From Actinorugispora endophytica (GTDB lineage Bacteria > Actinomycetota > Actinomycetes > Streptosporangiales > Streptosporangiaceae): a stretch of 64,000 nucleotides of DNA. The notes below the pieces were generated by a model, which saw only the letters and a list, made by a program, of their open reading frames with translations, was not told the DNA's origin and did not search any database. The stretch is from the NCBI RefSeq assembly GCF_004363075.1, contig NZ_SNYN01000009.1, positions 91,367 through 155,366 of the forward strand, in the 5' to 3' direction. The translations under genes and the position numbers were made by a program. Positions 44,981-54,347 of this stretch are shown one piece after another; positions within the stretch are counted from its first letter, which is position 1; each line of letters opens with the position of its first letter.

Positions 44981-47900
44981 CCCTGCGCCCCACCAGCGCC
45001 GACCTCGATGGCACCCTCGTCCGCAGGCTCCGGCTCCTCACGGTCTGCCTGCTCCTGGGCGCGCTGGCGTTCAGCCTCGACCCGACCAGGATCGTCGGCG
45101 ACACCAAGATCGACCTGACCCTCGACCCGCTGGGCTTCCTGCGGCGGGCGCTGCACCTGTGGGACCCCTCCTACTTCGGCCAGCTGCAGAACCAGGCGTA
45201 CGGCTACCTGTTCCCCAACGGGCCCTTCCACGTCCTGTTCATCTCCATGGGCATGCAGGAGTGGGCGGTGCAGCGGCTGTGGATGGCGCTGCTGCTGTGC
45301 GCGGCGTTCCTGGGCACCGTCGCGGTCGCCCGCGCCCTGGGCATCGGCGGCACGAGAACCCAGATCGTCGCCGGGGTGGCGTTCGCGCTGTCGCCGCGCG
45401 TGCTCACCCTGCTGTCCTACAACTCCGCCGAACTCCAGCCGACCATGCTGCTGCCCTGGGTGCTGCTGCCGCTCGTCCACGGGGCGCGGCACGGAGCCGA
45501 CCCGATGCGCGCGGCCCTGCTCTCGGCCGCGGCGTTCACGCTCTGCGGGGGCACCAACGCCGCCTCCGAACTGGCGGTGCTGGTCGTCCCGCTGCTCTAC
45601 CTGCTGACCCGCGCCCGCGGCCCCCGCAAGCGGCGGCTGCTGTCCTGGTGGCTGCTCGCCGTCTTCTGCGTCTCCTTCTGGTGGCTGGCCCCGCTGCTGA
45701 TCATGGGCCGGTACGTGTTCTCGTTCATGCCGTTCACCGAGGACGCGGCCACCACCACCAGCGTCACCTCGCTGACCAACACGCTGCGCGGCGCTTCCAA
45801 CTGGATGGGGTACGTGCCGGGGGAGTCGGCCCTCCCGGCGGGCGGCGAGCTGGCCACCGCGCCCTGGCTGATCCTGGCCACCGCCGCGGTGGCGGGGCTG
45901 GGCCTGGCGGGGGCGGCGCACCGGCGCAACCCCGAGCGGCTGTTCCTCGGCGTGTGCGCGCTGGTCGGCACCGCGGTCGTGGCGTCGGGGTACACCGGCG
46001 CGCTCGGCGGCCCGTTCGCCCCGTTCACGCAGGCCGCGTTCGACGGCGCGCTCAGCCCGTTCCGCAACGTCCACAAGTTCGACGTGCTGATCCGGCTGCC
46101 GGTCGTGCTCGGCCTCGCGCACCTGCCCACCGCGGTCGCCCTCCACCACAGCGGAGAGCACGAGGGGGCCGACGCGCGGGCGTGGTCCGGCCGCCTGGCC
46201 GCGGGGGCGTGCGCCCTCGCGGTCCTGGCCACGCTGACCCCGCTGGGCACGGTCGGCGGCGCCACCCGCGGCGGCTTCGTGGAGATCCCCGGCTACTGGT
46301 ACGAGGCGACCGAGTGGCTGGACTCCCACAGCGGCGGCGCCATGACGATGGCGGTGCCCGGATCGGCGCGCGGCGAGTACCTGTGGGGCCGCCCCATGGA
46401 CGAGCCCATGCAGCCGCTGATGGACGGCGCCTGGACCAACCACCAGATCATCCCGTGGGGTTCGGCGGGGGTCTCCCGGCTCACCCACGCCATCGACCAG
46501 CGGATCTCCTCGGGGCGGGGCTCGGAGGGGCTGTCCCGCACCCTGGCCCGGACGGGCGTGCGTTACCTGCTGGTCCGCAACGACCTCCAGCGCCGGGGCA
46601 ACAACGGCGGCTGGCCCGCCCGCACCCACCAGGCGCTGTCCGACTCGCCCGGCATCACCCACGTGCGCTCCTTCGGGCCCGCCGTGGGCAGCCTCGACCC
46701 GACCCCGGCGGCGAACTGGTACGACCAGCCCTACCGGGCCCTGGACGTCTACGAGGTGGACGACCCCGCGCCGCTGGTCGGCACCGTTCCCGCGGACGCC
46801 GCACTGCGGGTGACCGGCGGCCCCGAGGCGCTGCTGGCGATGGCCGAGCAGGGCCTGCTCTCGGACGACCGGCCGGTTCTGCTGGGCGACGACCCCGGGG
46901 CCGGGGACGTCGCGCCCGAGGACACCGTCGTCACCGACACCGTGCGCCGGGTCGAGGTCAGCTATCCCGACGTGCGGCGCAACGTCACCGGCACGCTCAC
47001 CGCGGACGAGGAGTACGAGCGCGACGTCCCCGCCCCCGACGTCCTGGACCCCGCCTGGGAGCCGTACACCTCCGTCGCCGCCTACGACGGGATCGCCTCG
47101 GTCACCGCGTCCTCCTCCGAGGCCGGGGCGCTGGCCGACGCCGGGACCCGGGACCCCGGCCGGACGCCGTACGCGGCCCTGGACGGCTCCGACGCGACCT
47201 CCTGGCGCTCCAGCGGGTTCACCGGGGCGGTCGGCGAGTGGCTGGAGATCGGGTTCGCCGAACCCCGGGACCCCGCCGGGCTGAGCGTCGCCTTCGAGCG
47301 GCTCCCCGGCGAGCCGCCGCCCGCGCGGGTCACCGTCCGCACCGACAACGGCAGCGCCGAGACGGGCCTGGACGGTTCCGACGGCCCGCAGGAGCTCGCC
47401 GTCCCGCCCGGACCCACCGAGAGGATCCGGATCCGGGTCGACGCGCTCGCCTGGGAGCCCGAGTACCGCTTCGGGACCAGGGTCGGGATCACCTCGGTCG
47501 CCGTCCCCGGTCTGGAGGCGTCGCGCGCCATCGAGGTGCCCGGTCCCGCCGACGCCGGGACGGTCCTGCTCACCGGGTCGACCGGGACGGTTCCGGGCTG
47601 CATGGAGGGCTCGCGGGTGTGGGTGTGCAACCCGGCCCTGGCCGTGCAGGGAGAGGACGCCCACACCTTCGACCGCGTCTTCACCCTGTCCGAGCGGGCC
47701 GCGGAGGGCGGGCACACCATCAGCGGGCAGGTCGCGGCCACCGACCCGGGGGCGGTGGAGAACGCCGCGAACCGGGAGGAGGGGTACCCCGAGGTCACCT
47801 CGTCCTCGGCGTCCGTGGACCACCCGGCGGCGATGGGGCGCAACGCCCTCGACGACGACGAGTCCACCGTCTGGTACCCCGACCCCGGGGATGACCGGCC

Positions 47901-49194
47901 CTCCCTGCGGCTCGACCTGGGGGGGACCGTCGAACTCACCGGGATCACGGTGGACTTCCCGCGCGCCGACGCCGTCCTCCGCCCCGTCCGGGTCGTCGTC
48001 GAGACCGGGGACACGGTCCGCGAGGGCTGGCTGGACGGGAGCGGCGGCCTCGACTTCGCCCCGCTGCGGGCCAGGGAGCTGACCGTCGCCTTCGTCCCGC
48101 CCGAAGGGCAGCCGCTGGAGGTCGCGGGGATCACGCTGCCCGGCGTGGAGCCGCTCGGCCCCGTCGAGGACGGCCCCCTGGCCACGGCGTGCGGTCTCGG
48201 CCCGGCCCTGCGCGTCAACGGGGCCCGGGTGGAGACCCGCATCAGCGGCGGCACCGTCCGGGGACGGCTGGAGGGCGCCCCGCTGGAGTTCGAGAGCTGC
48301 ACGGACGTGCGGCTGGCCGAGGGGGAGAACCGGGTCGTCGTGGAGGCCGGGAACCAGTACCAGGTGCGCTCGGCGGTCGTGCGCGGCGCCGGGGCGCGGG
48401 CGGGGGCCGGAGAGCCCGTGCGGCTGGCCGGGGTCGAGACCGCCGCCTGGGGGCCCGGTGAGCGGAGGGTCGAGGTGGACGCCGCCGAGGATTCCTACCT
48501 CGTGGTCAACGAGAACTTCAACGAGGGCTGGACGGCGCGCCTCCGGGGCGCGGACGCCGACCTGGAGCCGGTCCGGCTGGAAGGGTGGAAGCAGGCGTGG
48601 CTGCTGCCCGCCGGGACCTCGGGCGCGGTGGTCATGACCTACGCGCCTGACACCCCCTACCACGCGGCGCTGGGGATCGGGGCGGTGCTGGCGGCGGCGG
48701 TGGTCGCCGCGGCCCTCGCGCCGCGCGCGAAGGCCCGCGCGCGGCGGCTCGCGGCGGCCGGGGCCCCGGCCGGGGTCGCGGCGGCCGCGCTGGTCCCGTT
48801 CGTCCTGGCCCTCGGGCTGTGGGCGGCGGGCGGCGCCGGGGCCGCGGTGGCCGCGGGAGGGCTGCTCGCGGCCTGGGCGGCGGCGCGGAGCGGGCGCGTC
48901 CGCCGCCCACCGGTCGGCCGGATCGTGGCCGTCTCGCTCACGCTGGCCGGACTCTCCCTGGCAGTGGGCACCCACCTGGCCGTCGACCTGCCCTTCCACG
49001 AGGTCAGCGCCCTGCTGGGCGATCCGCTGCGCGGCTGGGCCGCGCAGCTGCTCTGCCTGCCCGCGCTGACGGCGGTCGCGCTCGCGCTGGGCGGACGGCG
49101 GCCGCCCGGGGCGCCGGACCGGGACGCCCGACTCGACGAGCGGCCCGGAGCCGACGATGATCGGCGGGACGGCGCCGAGGAGGTGCCGGGGTGA
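44977..49194 (+). CDS. AftD-type alpha-(1->3)-arabinofuranosyltransferase family protein
   Basis: This 1405-residue membrane protein equals mycobacterial AftD in length and layout. The first extracellular loop has GDTKIDLTLDPLGFL and FGQLQNQAYGYLFPNGPF, close to the mycobacterial sequence and containing the GT-C aspartate. About ten membrane segments (to about residue 430) precede a long extracellular part with two discoidin-type carbohydrate-binding domains (about 720-800 and 945-1030), then C-terminal membrane segments. AftD adds branching arabinofuranose from decaprenylphosphoryl-arabinose. Both flanking genes overlap it by four bases. Confidence 0.88.
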   Translation: MTLRPTSADLDGTLVRRLRLLTVCLLLGALAFSLDPTRIVGDTKIDLTLDPLGFLRRALHLWDPSYFGQLQNQAYGYLFPNGPFHVLFISMGMQEWAVQRLWMALLLCAAFLGTVAVARALGIGGTRTQIVAGVAFALSPRVLTLLSYNSAELQPTMLLPWVLLPLVHGARHGADPMRAALLSAAAFTLCGGTNAASELAVLVVPLLYLLTRARGPRKRRLLSWWLLAVFCVSFWWLAPLLIMGRYVFSFMPFTEDAATTTSVTSLTNTLRGASNWMGYVPGESALPAGGELATAPWLILATAAVAGLGLAGAAHRRNPERLFLGVCALVGTAVVASGYTGALGGPFAPFTQAAFDGALSPFRNVHKFDVLIRLPVVLGLAHLPTAVALHHSGEHEGADARAWSGRLAAGACALAVLATLTPLGTVGGATRGGFVEIPGYWYEATEWLDSHSGGAMTMAVPGSARGEYLWGRPMDEPMQPLMDGAWTNHQIIPWGSAGVSRLTHAIDQRISSGRGSEGLSRTLARTGVRYLLVRNDLQRRGNNGGWPARTHQALSDSPGITHVRSFGPAVGSLDPTPAANWYDQPYRALDVYEVDDPAPLVGTVPADAALRVTGGPEALLAMAEQGLLSDDRPVLLGDDPGAGDVAPEDTVVTDTVRRVEVSYPDVRRNVTGTLTADEEYERDVPAPDVLDPAWEPYTSVAAYDGIASVTASSSEAGALADAGTRDPGRTPYAALDGSDATSWRSSGFTGAVGEWLEIGFAEPRDPAGLSVAFERLPGEPPPARVTVRTDNGSAETGLDGSDGPQELAVPPGPTERIRIRVDALAWEPEYRFGTRVGITSVAVPGLEASRAIEVPGPADAGTVLLTGSTGTVPGCMEGSRVWVCNPALAVQGEDAHTFDRVFTLSERAAEGGHTISGQVAATDPGAVENAANREEGYPEVTSSSASVDHPAAMGRNALDDDESTVWYPDPGDDRPSLRLDLGGTVELTGITVDFPRADAVLRPVRVVVETGDTVREGWLDGSGGLDFAPLRARELTVAFVPPEGQPLEVAGITLPGVEPLGPVEDGPLATACGLGPALRVNGARVETRISGGTVRGRLEGAPLEFESCTDVRLAEGENRVVVEAGNQYQVRSAVVRGAGARAGAGEPVRLAGVETAAWGPGERRVEVDAAEDSYLVVNENFNEGWTARLRGADADLEPVRLEGWKQAWLLPAGTSGAVVMTYAPDTPYHAALGIGAVLAAAVVAAALAPRAKARARRLAAAGAPAGVAAAALVPFVLALGLWAAGGAGAAVAAGGLLAAWAAARSGRVRRPPVGRIVAVSLTLAGLSLAVGTHLAVDLPFHEVSALLGDPLRGWAAQLLCLPALTAVALALGGRRPPGAPDRDARLDERPGADDDRRDGAEEVPG

Positions 49195-50216
49195 CCTTGT
49201 CGGTGGATGGGGCGGAGGCGCGGGTGGGGGAGCACGTCGACGGTCCCGACCCCGGACCCGACCCCGGACCCGGGGCCGCTCCCGGGCCCGCGCCCGCGCC
49301 GGGGGGAGGGACGCGCCGGGGACTGGCGGCGGTCGCCGTCGGAGCCTTCTGCTGCACGCTCGCGCTCCTGGCGCACTTCTACGTCCACCCGCGGCTCGCG
49401 ATGCTTCCGGCGGAGGCCCGCCAGGTGTGGACGCTGGAGGACCCCGAGGCGACCTACCTGGACACCGCCCGGTGGCGGACCCGCGAGGACGCCGAGGTGA
49501 CCCAGCGCACCGAGCTGGTGGCGCGGCCCATGCCGGGCAACGAGGACTGGGCCGTCTGGAGCATCACGGTGGACACCGCGAGCCGGCTGGGCCTGATCGA
49601 CCACCACGACCGCAAGGTCGTCGTGGACCGCGCGACCGCAGAGGCGGTCAACTGCTGCGGCGAGCACGTGGACGGCGACTTCGCGGTGCGCCAGGCCGGA
49701 CTGGTCGCGCTGTGGCCGCCCGGCGCGGAGGGCGCCGAGTTCCCCTTCTACGTCCCGGACATGCGCTCGGCCCCGGTGATGCGGCTGCGGGGCGAGGACC
49801 GGGTCGGCGGCATCACCGCCCGGCGCTACGAGCAGTCGGTCCCGGCCACCCAGGTGCCCGGTTCGGCGCGCGAGGTGCCCGCGGCCGAGATGGGCCTGGA
49901 CCGGCCGGGGACGGTGCGCGCCACCCGCTGGGTCGAGCTGGCCCGCACCTACTGGGTCGAACCGGTGAGCGGGCAGGTCGTCAACATCACCGAGGAGCGC
50001 CGCGAGACCCTGCGCACGGCGGAGGGGGACGGCGGGCGGCTGGTGCTGGACGCCGACCTGGCGATGCGGCCCGAGCACGTCCAGGCCAACATCCAGCGCG
50101 CGGGCGACCGGGCCCGGCTGCTCGACCTGGTGCGGGTCGGCCTCCCGCTGGTCCTCGGCACCGTGGGAGCGGTCCTGCTCCTGGCCGGAGCGGTGCGCTC
50201 CCGCCTCCCCCGGTGA
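49191..50216 (+). CDS. DUF3068 (PorA-family) membrane protein, copy 1
   Basis: This 341-residue protein has a cytoplasmic Pro/Gly/Asp-rich tail (about 15-40), a membrane segment, an extracellular beta-rich domain with the family marks AVNCCGEHVDGD and LARTYWVEPVSGQVVNI, and a C-terminal membrane segment. The molecular role is unknown. A second member lies at 55780, directly before the arabinose donor genes. The start overlaps the AftD stop. Confidence 0.82.
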   Translation: MTLSVDGAEARVGEHVDGPDPGPDPGPGAAPGPAPAPGGGTRRGLAAVAVGAFCCTLALLAHFYVHPRLAMLPAEARQVWTLEDPEATYLDTARWRTREDAEVTQRTELVARPMPGNEDWAVWSITVDTASRLGLIDHHDRKVVVDRATAEAVNCCGEHVDGDFAVRQAGLVALWPPGAEGAEFPFYVPDMRSAPVMRLRGEDRVGGITARRYEQSVPATQVPGSAREVPAAEMGLDRPGTVRATRWVELARTYWVEPVSGQVVNITEERRETLRTAEGDGGRLVLDADLAMRPEHVQANIQRAGDRARLLDLVRVGLPLVLGTVGAVLLLAGAVRSRLPR

Positions 50217-50241
50217 TCCCGACGCCGGGGGAGGGCGCGGG

Positions 50242-50994
50242 TCACCGCCTGCGCAGGACCAGCAGCAGGTTCCAGGTGACGAACTCGCGCAGCAGCGGGA
50301 CGCGCACCACCGCGCGCGCCCAGGACGGCAGGTAGCGGGGCAGGATCCCGAGGACCTCCACGTCGCCGCGCCGCCGCGCCCACCTGATCATCGGAGCCGC
50401 CCGAACCGCGAACATGGTGGAGCCGAAGTCGTTCTTGGGGCGGCGCCCGTGCCGGCGGGCGTACCGGCGGGCCGCGTACCGGCCGCCGAGGTAGTGCCAC
50501 GGGGAGGTCTCGTGCCCGCCCCAGGGGGACAGCCACAGCGTGTAGGACAGGTAGACGACGCCGCCCGGCCTGGTCACCCGGACCATCTCGTCGGCCATCC
50601 TGACGGGGTCGGGGACGTGCTCCAGCACGTTGGAGGAGAAGCACACGTCCACCGAGCCGGTGCGCAGCGGCAGGTCCAGGGCGCTGCCCAGCAGGGCTCC
50701 GGCCGGGAGCGCGCCGTCGCGCAGCCGCATCTCGCCGGCGTCGGCGTCCACGCACGCGCAGCGGGCGCCCGCCGCGCGGAGTGCGTCGGCGAAGTAGCCG
50801 GGGCCGCCGCCGATGTCCACGACCAGGGCGCCGTCCAGGCCGGTGTACGCCAGCAGCTGGTCCACGGTGTCGCGGGCGAGCGTGCCGTAGAACAGGTCCG
50901 GGTCGGTCTGCTCCTTGCGGAACGCCGAGAACAGCCGGACCGAGCGGCCGAGGGTGGCCCTGAACGGGGGCGCGGCGGCGCCGGTCCGGGTCAC
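50242..50994 (-). CDS. Class I SAM-dependent methyltransferase
   Basis: This 250-residue enzyme has motif I LVVDIGGGPGYFADALR, motif II region VDADAGEMRL, and SSNVLEHVPDPVRMADEMVRV. The long C-terminal half (SPWGGHETSPWHYLGG) is typical of methyltransferases near polysaccharide genes. The target could be a sugar or the glycan chain. GTG 50994 overlaps the stop of the upstream methyltransferase by four bases, so both are made together. Confidence 0.85.
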   Translation of the reverse strand: MTRTGAAAPPFRATLGRSVRLFSAFRKEQTDPDLFYGTLARDTVDQLLAYTGLDGALVVDIGGGPGYFADALRAAGARCACVDADAGEMRLRDGALPAGALLGSALDLPLRTGSVDVCFSSNVLEHVPDPVRMADEMVRVTRPGGVVYLSYTLWLSPWGGHETSPWHYLGGRYAARRYARRHGRRPKNDFGSTMFAVRAAPMIRWARRRGDVEVLGILPRYLPSWARAVVRVPLLREFVTWNLLLVLRRR

Positions 50995-51749
50995 GCGGCG
51001 GCTCCGGGGGAGGCCGGGGAGTCCAGGGAGGCGAAATGGCGCAGGTGCACCCAGTGGTCGCCGCCCCAGTACTCGTCGGAGGCGACGACCCGGGCGCCGT
51101 GCGCGGCGAGCAGCGCGCGCATCGGCCCGGGGGCGAGGGTGTGCATCCGCATCGGGGCGGGGTAACGCAGCAGGAACCGCTGGCCGAACCGGATCGCCCG
51201 GTGCGGCGCGTACCGGAACACCATCCCCTTGAAGGTCCGGCGCTCGCCCGCGGGCATGCCGATCACCATGGCGCCGCCGGGGCGCGCCACGCGCGCGAAC
51301 TCGGCGAGGTAGCCGCGGGCCAGTTCCGGCGGCAGGTGCTGCAGGACCAGGTCGGTGTAGACCAGGTCGAAGGAGCCGTCGCCGAAGGCCGCCAGGTCGG
51401 GTGTGTCGTTCAGCGCGAACTCGATCCGGCCGCCGCTCCGGTCGAGGCGGCGCGCCTCGGCGAGCATCGGCTCGGAGATGTCCACGCCGACCACCCGGTC
51501 GAAGTGGGCGGCCAGGGCGTTGGACAGCCGACCCGCGCCGCAGCCGAAGTCCAGCGCCCGCGCGCGCCCGTGCGCGATGCCCAGCCCGGCCAGCCGGGCC
51601 AGGGCCGCGTCGATCTCGGCCCGCCCCGAGGCCAGGAACTCCTCGTCGTCCCAGCCGCCGTCGCGCTTGGCGGGGTCGACGCAGACCGCCCACAGAGGGG
51701 CGGCCGCCCCCAGCAGCGTCCAGTCCCTGCGGACTTCGTCGAGACTCAC
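50991..51749 (-). CDS. Class I SAM-dependent methyltransferase
   Basis: This 252-residue enzyme has motif I ALDFGCGAGRLSNALAAHF, VVGVDISEPMLAEAR and LVLQHLPPELARGYLAEF. It differs from its downstream partner but shares the operon. I chose GTG 51749 because AGGAG lies six bases upstream; a longer frame to 51833 would cross the promoter. The C-terminus ends with DEYWGGDHWVHLRHF, suggesting aromatic contacts with a carbohydrate, which is inference. Confidence 0.85.
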   Translation of the reverse strand: MSLDEVRRDWTLLGAAAPLWAVCVDPAKRDGGWDDEEFLASGRAEIDAALARLAGLGIAHGRARALDFGCGAGRLSNALAAHFDRVVGVDISEPMLAEARRLDRSGGRIEFALNDTPDLAAFGDGSFDLVYTDLVLQHLPPELARGYLAEFARVARPGGAMVIGMPAGERRTFKGMVFRYAPHRAIRFGQRFLLRYPAPMRMHTLAPGPMRALLAAHGARVVASDEYWGGDHWVHLRHFASLDSPASPGAAA

Positions 51750-51865
51750 GTGCACTCCTGACGGTCGGTCGCGGCGCCGGAGAACGAGATGGAACAAGGT
51801 CCCGTCATGTTCTCGCGTCGATTCCACTGGCACTATGGACCTGCTGTGACAATCGCAGCAATATG

Positions 51866-51876
51866 TAGAACGTGTT
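51866..51876 (-). promoter_or_regulatory. AACACGTTCTA box in a divergent promoter region (site 3)
   Basis: On the minus strand AACACGTTCTA is followed by a possible -10 TACATA, upstream of the methyltransferase pair. The opposite strand holds TATTCT (51878-51883), which could serve the rightward membrane gene. The 11-mer is identical to site 1. Confidence 0.5.
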
Positions 51877-53812
51877 TTATTCTGACACCTCTTCGGTGGG
51901 CGGGGTCAACCCCTCCGGAGCCGCCCGGGACGGGGCCGCGCACGGCCCGCTGGCGGTCCGGCTGTCCGGCGCCGTCCGGGACCCGGTCGTGCTGCTGGGC
52001 GCCGCGCTGATCGCCGCGTCACTGCTCCTGCGCGGCTGGGTGCTGCGGCACGCCTACTTCGTCGAGGACGACTTCCTCTTCGTGGCGAGGGCGGCGGCGT
52101 CCCCGCTGACCGTCGAGTACCTGACGGAGCTGCACAAGGGCCATCTGATGCCCGGCGCGCTGCTGCTGGTCTACGTCCAGACGGCCGTCGCCCCCTACAG
52201 CTGGCCGCTCACCGCGGGGATCATGCTCGCGCTCCAGGGCGGGGCCGCCGCGGCGGCGTTCCGACTGCTCTGGGTGCTGTTCGGGCGCCGCTGGGCGATC
52301 CTCGCGCCGCTCGCGGTCTACGTCTTCTCCCCCCTCACCGTTCCGGTGCTGACCTGGTGGTCGGCGGCGCTGAACGGGGTGCCCCTCCAGCTGGCCGTCG
52401 CGCTGGCGCTGCTGTGGACCGTCCGCCACCTGCGGGAGGGCGGGACGCGCTTCGCCTGGATGGCGGCGGGTGCCGTGCTGCTGGGGATGGCCTTCTCGGT
52501 CAAGGCGATGCTCCTGCCGCCGCTGCTGTTCGCGGTGGCCGCGGCCTTCTGCACGCCGGGGCGCCTGTCCCGGGCCCCGGGGGCCGCCCTCGCGGCGCGC
52601 CCGCGGTTCTGGCTGGGAATGGCGGCGTTGACGGCGGGCCACCTGCTGGTCTACCTGTCCCGGCCGCGCGACGTCGAGGGCGCGGGCGTGCCGAGGCTCG
52701 ACGTGGGCCTGGGCATGGCCCGGCGGCTGCTGGCCGAGACCTTCCCCGTCGGAGCGGTCGGCGGCCCCGTGCGCTGGACCCCCGTCACACCGGCGGGGGG
52801 CCTGCTGGAACCGCACCCGGGCGTGGTCGCGGCGGCCTGGGCGGTGCTGGGGGCGCTGGTGCTCCTGAGTCTGCTGCACCGGCGCCGGGCCTGGCGCGCG
52901 TGGGCGGTCCTGGCCGGCTACCTGGTGTGCGCGGACGTCCTGCCCACCCTCATCGCGCGGGGCCGCTACCAGGAGCTCACCGGCTACGACCCGCGCTACG
53001 TCGCCGACGCCGCTCCGGTCCTCGCGCTCTGCCTGGCACTGGCCTTCCTGCCGACCTGGAAGGAGGCCGGGCAGGGCCCCGTCCACCGGGGAGGCCGGAT
53101 CCCGCTCGCCGGGATCCGCTCCGCGACGGTCGCGGCCACCGCGCTGTTCCTGCTGGTCTCGGGCTACTCCACGTACGCCTACGCCTCGACGCTGTCGGGC
53201 GACCGGGTCCGCTGGTACCTGGATACGGTGCGCTTCTCGGTGGCGAACGTCCCCGACGGCGCCGGGATCTACCCGCGCCCCGTCCCCCAGGACATCGTGC
53301 TGCCCTGGAACGGGGAGCGGCGGTTCAGCTCCCACCTGCTCAGCCCGCTGGCCGAGGGCGAGGTCGCCGAGCGCGTCGCCGACCCGCGGCCGTCCGCGCT
53401 CCCGTTGGTGTTCAACGACGCGGGGTTCCTGGTCAACGCCGAACCCGCGCCCGAGAGCACGTTCTTCGGACCGCCCGAAGGGGAGGAGTGCGTGGCGGCC
53501 GTCGACGGGCAGGTGCTCTGGCCGGTGCAGTCCCTGGGCGGCCCCGGCCTGGTCGCGGGCCTGGCCTACACCTCCGGCGGGCCGACCGAGGCGACCCTGG
53601 TGGTGGGCGACACGGTGGCGGAGACGACGCTGCCCGCCGCGCCGAGGGGCGCGTCCTGGTACGTCCCCCTGGACGGGGCGGGAACCCGGCTGCTCGTGGC
53701 GGTCGAGGAGGACGTCTGCCTCCAATGGGTGACCTTCGGCGACCTGGTCCCCACCGTGGAGGGCAACCCCTGGCACCAGGAGGGGGAAGAGGAAGAAGAG
53801 GAGGCGGACTAG
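51872..53812 (+). CDS. Polytopic membrane protein, GT-C-like
   Basis: This protein of up to 646 residues has about ten membrane segments and a C-terminal extracellular domain ending in a run of glutamates. VEDDFLFVARAA in the first loop carries an Asp pair typical of GT-C (PMT/GT39-like) transferases. It probably transfers a sugar from a lipid carrier outside the cell; this is inference from fold and context. The start is uncertain: GTG 51872 gives the longest frame, but GTG 51896 suits a transcript starting after TATTCT. Its TAG stop begins repeat copy D. Confidence 0.65.
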   Translation: MFYSDTSSVGGVNPSGAARDGAAHGPLAVRLSGAVRDPVVLLGAALIAASLLLRGWVLRHAYFVEDDFLFVARAAASPLTVEYLTELHKGHLMPGALLLVYVQTAVAPYSWPLTAGIMLALQGGAAAAAFRLLWVLFGRRWAILAPLAVYVFSPLTVPVLTWWSAALNGVPLQLAVALALLWTVRHLREGGTRFAWMAAGAVLLGMAFSVKAMLLPPLLFAVAAAFCTPGRLSRAPGAALAARPRFWLGMAALTAGHLLVYLSRPRDVEGAGVPRLDVGLGMARRLLAETFPVGAVGGPVRWTPVTPAGGLLEPHPGVVAAAWAVLGALVLLSLLHRRRAWRAWAVLAGYLVCADVLPTLIARGRYQELTGYDPRYVADAAPVLALCLALAFLPTWKEAGQGPVHRGGRIPLAGIRSATVAATALFLLVSGYSTYAYASTLSGDRVRWYLDTVRFSVANVPDGAGIYPRPVPQDIVLPWNGERRFSSHLLSPLAEGEVAERVADPRPSALPLVFNDAGFLVNAEPAPESTFFGPPEGEECVAAVDGQVLWPVQSLGGPGLVAGLAYTSGGPTEATLVVGDTVAETTLPAAPRGASWYVPLDGAGTRLLVAVEEDVCLQWVTFGDLVPTVEGNPWHQEGEEEEEEAD

Positions 53813-54180
53813 GGAGTTGTCGGCGCGGGGGTGATTCGGGCATCGGTGTTTCGGGGGTCTTTCGGCCTCACGCCATGCGGATCGCGAGGTGACGGCAGGC
53901 GGCGACGGCGGGTGCGGGTCGGGGCCGCGCCCACGACGTCCGTTTCGCGTGGTTTCCGTTGGTGATCTTGCTGTTTCCCCCGAGAACCTTGACCTCGGGG
54001 GAAACAGCAAGATCACCGGACATTCGAGGGCGGTTCCGCCCCCACCCGGAATGATCACGGGCTTTCCGCCCTTCCCGGCCCCGAAACAGGCAGAAAGCCC
54101 ACGACCGTCAACGGAACCCTCACGCGACGGACATCACGGGCGCGGCCCCGACCCCCGCTCGCCGTCGCCGCCCCCGTCAC
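53810..54180. repeat. Dispersed hairpin repeat, copy D (composite: arm, stem-loops 1 and 2, inverted arm)
   Basis: This is the fullest copy. From the TAG stop at 53810 it has an arm (to about 53958), stem-loop 1 (53961-53984 with 53994-54017, a perfect 24-bp stem with loop AACCTTGAC), a spacer, stem-loop 2 (54059-54071 with 54088-54100) and an inverted arm to about 54180, with weaker similarity to about 54262. The arms are inverted repeats of one another, so the whole unit is palindromic in plan. Confidence 0.85.
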
Positions 54181-54277
54181 CGCGCCGCACACGAGGACAC
54201 CCCGACGATCCGGTCGGCGAATTCCCGACGCCGAACCACCCCCCGCTGGAGGTTCCCTGGTGCCCCGCGTCCGTTCT

Positions 54278-54347
54278 CCCCGTCGATCGTGGCCTTCTCG
54301 GAGCCTCGAAGGCGGCTGAGACCCCGAAAAGGCCGCGATCAACGGGG
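54278..54347. terminator. Long imperfect hairpin overlapping the acyltransferase stop
   Basis: Arms 54278-54301 and 54324-54347 pair at 21 of 24 positions; the three differences are G-U wobbles on one strand or the other. The right arm contains the stop codon of the leftward acyltransferase gene. It resembles stem-loop 1 of the repeat family in stem length but not in sequence. Confidence 0.6.
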
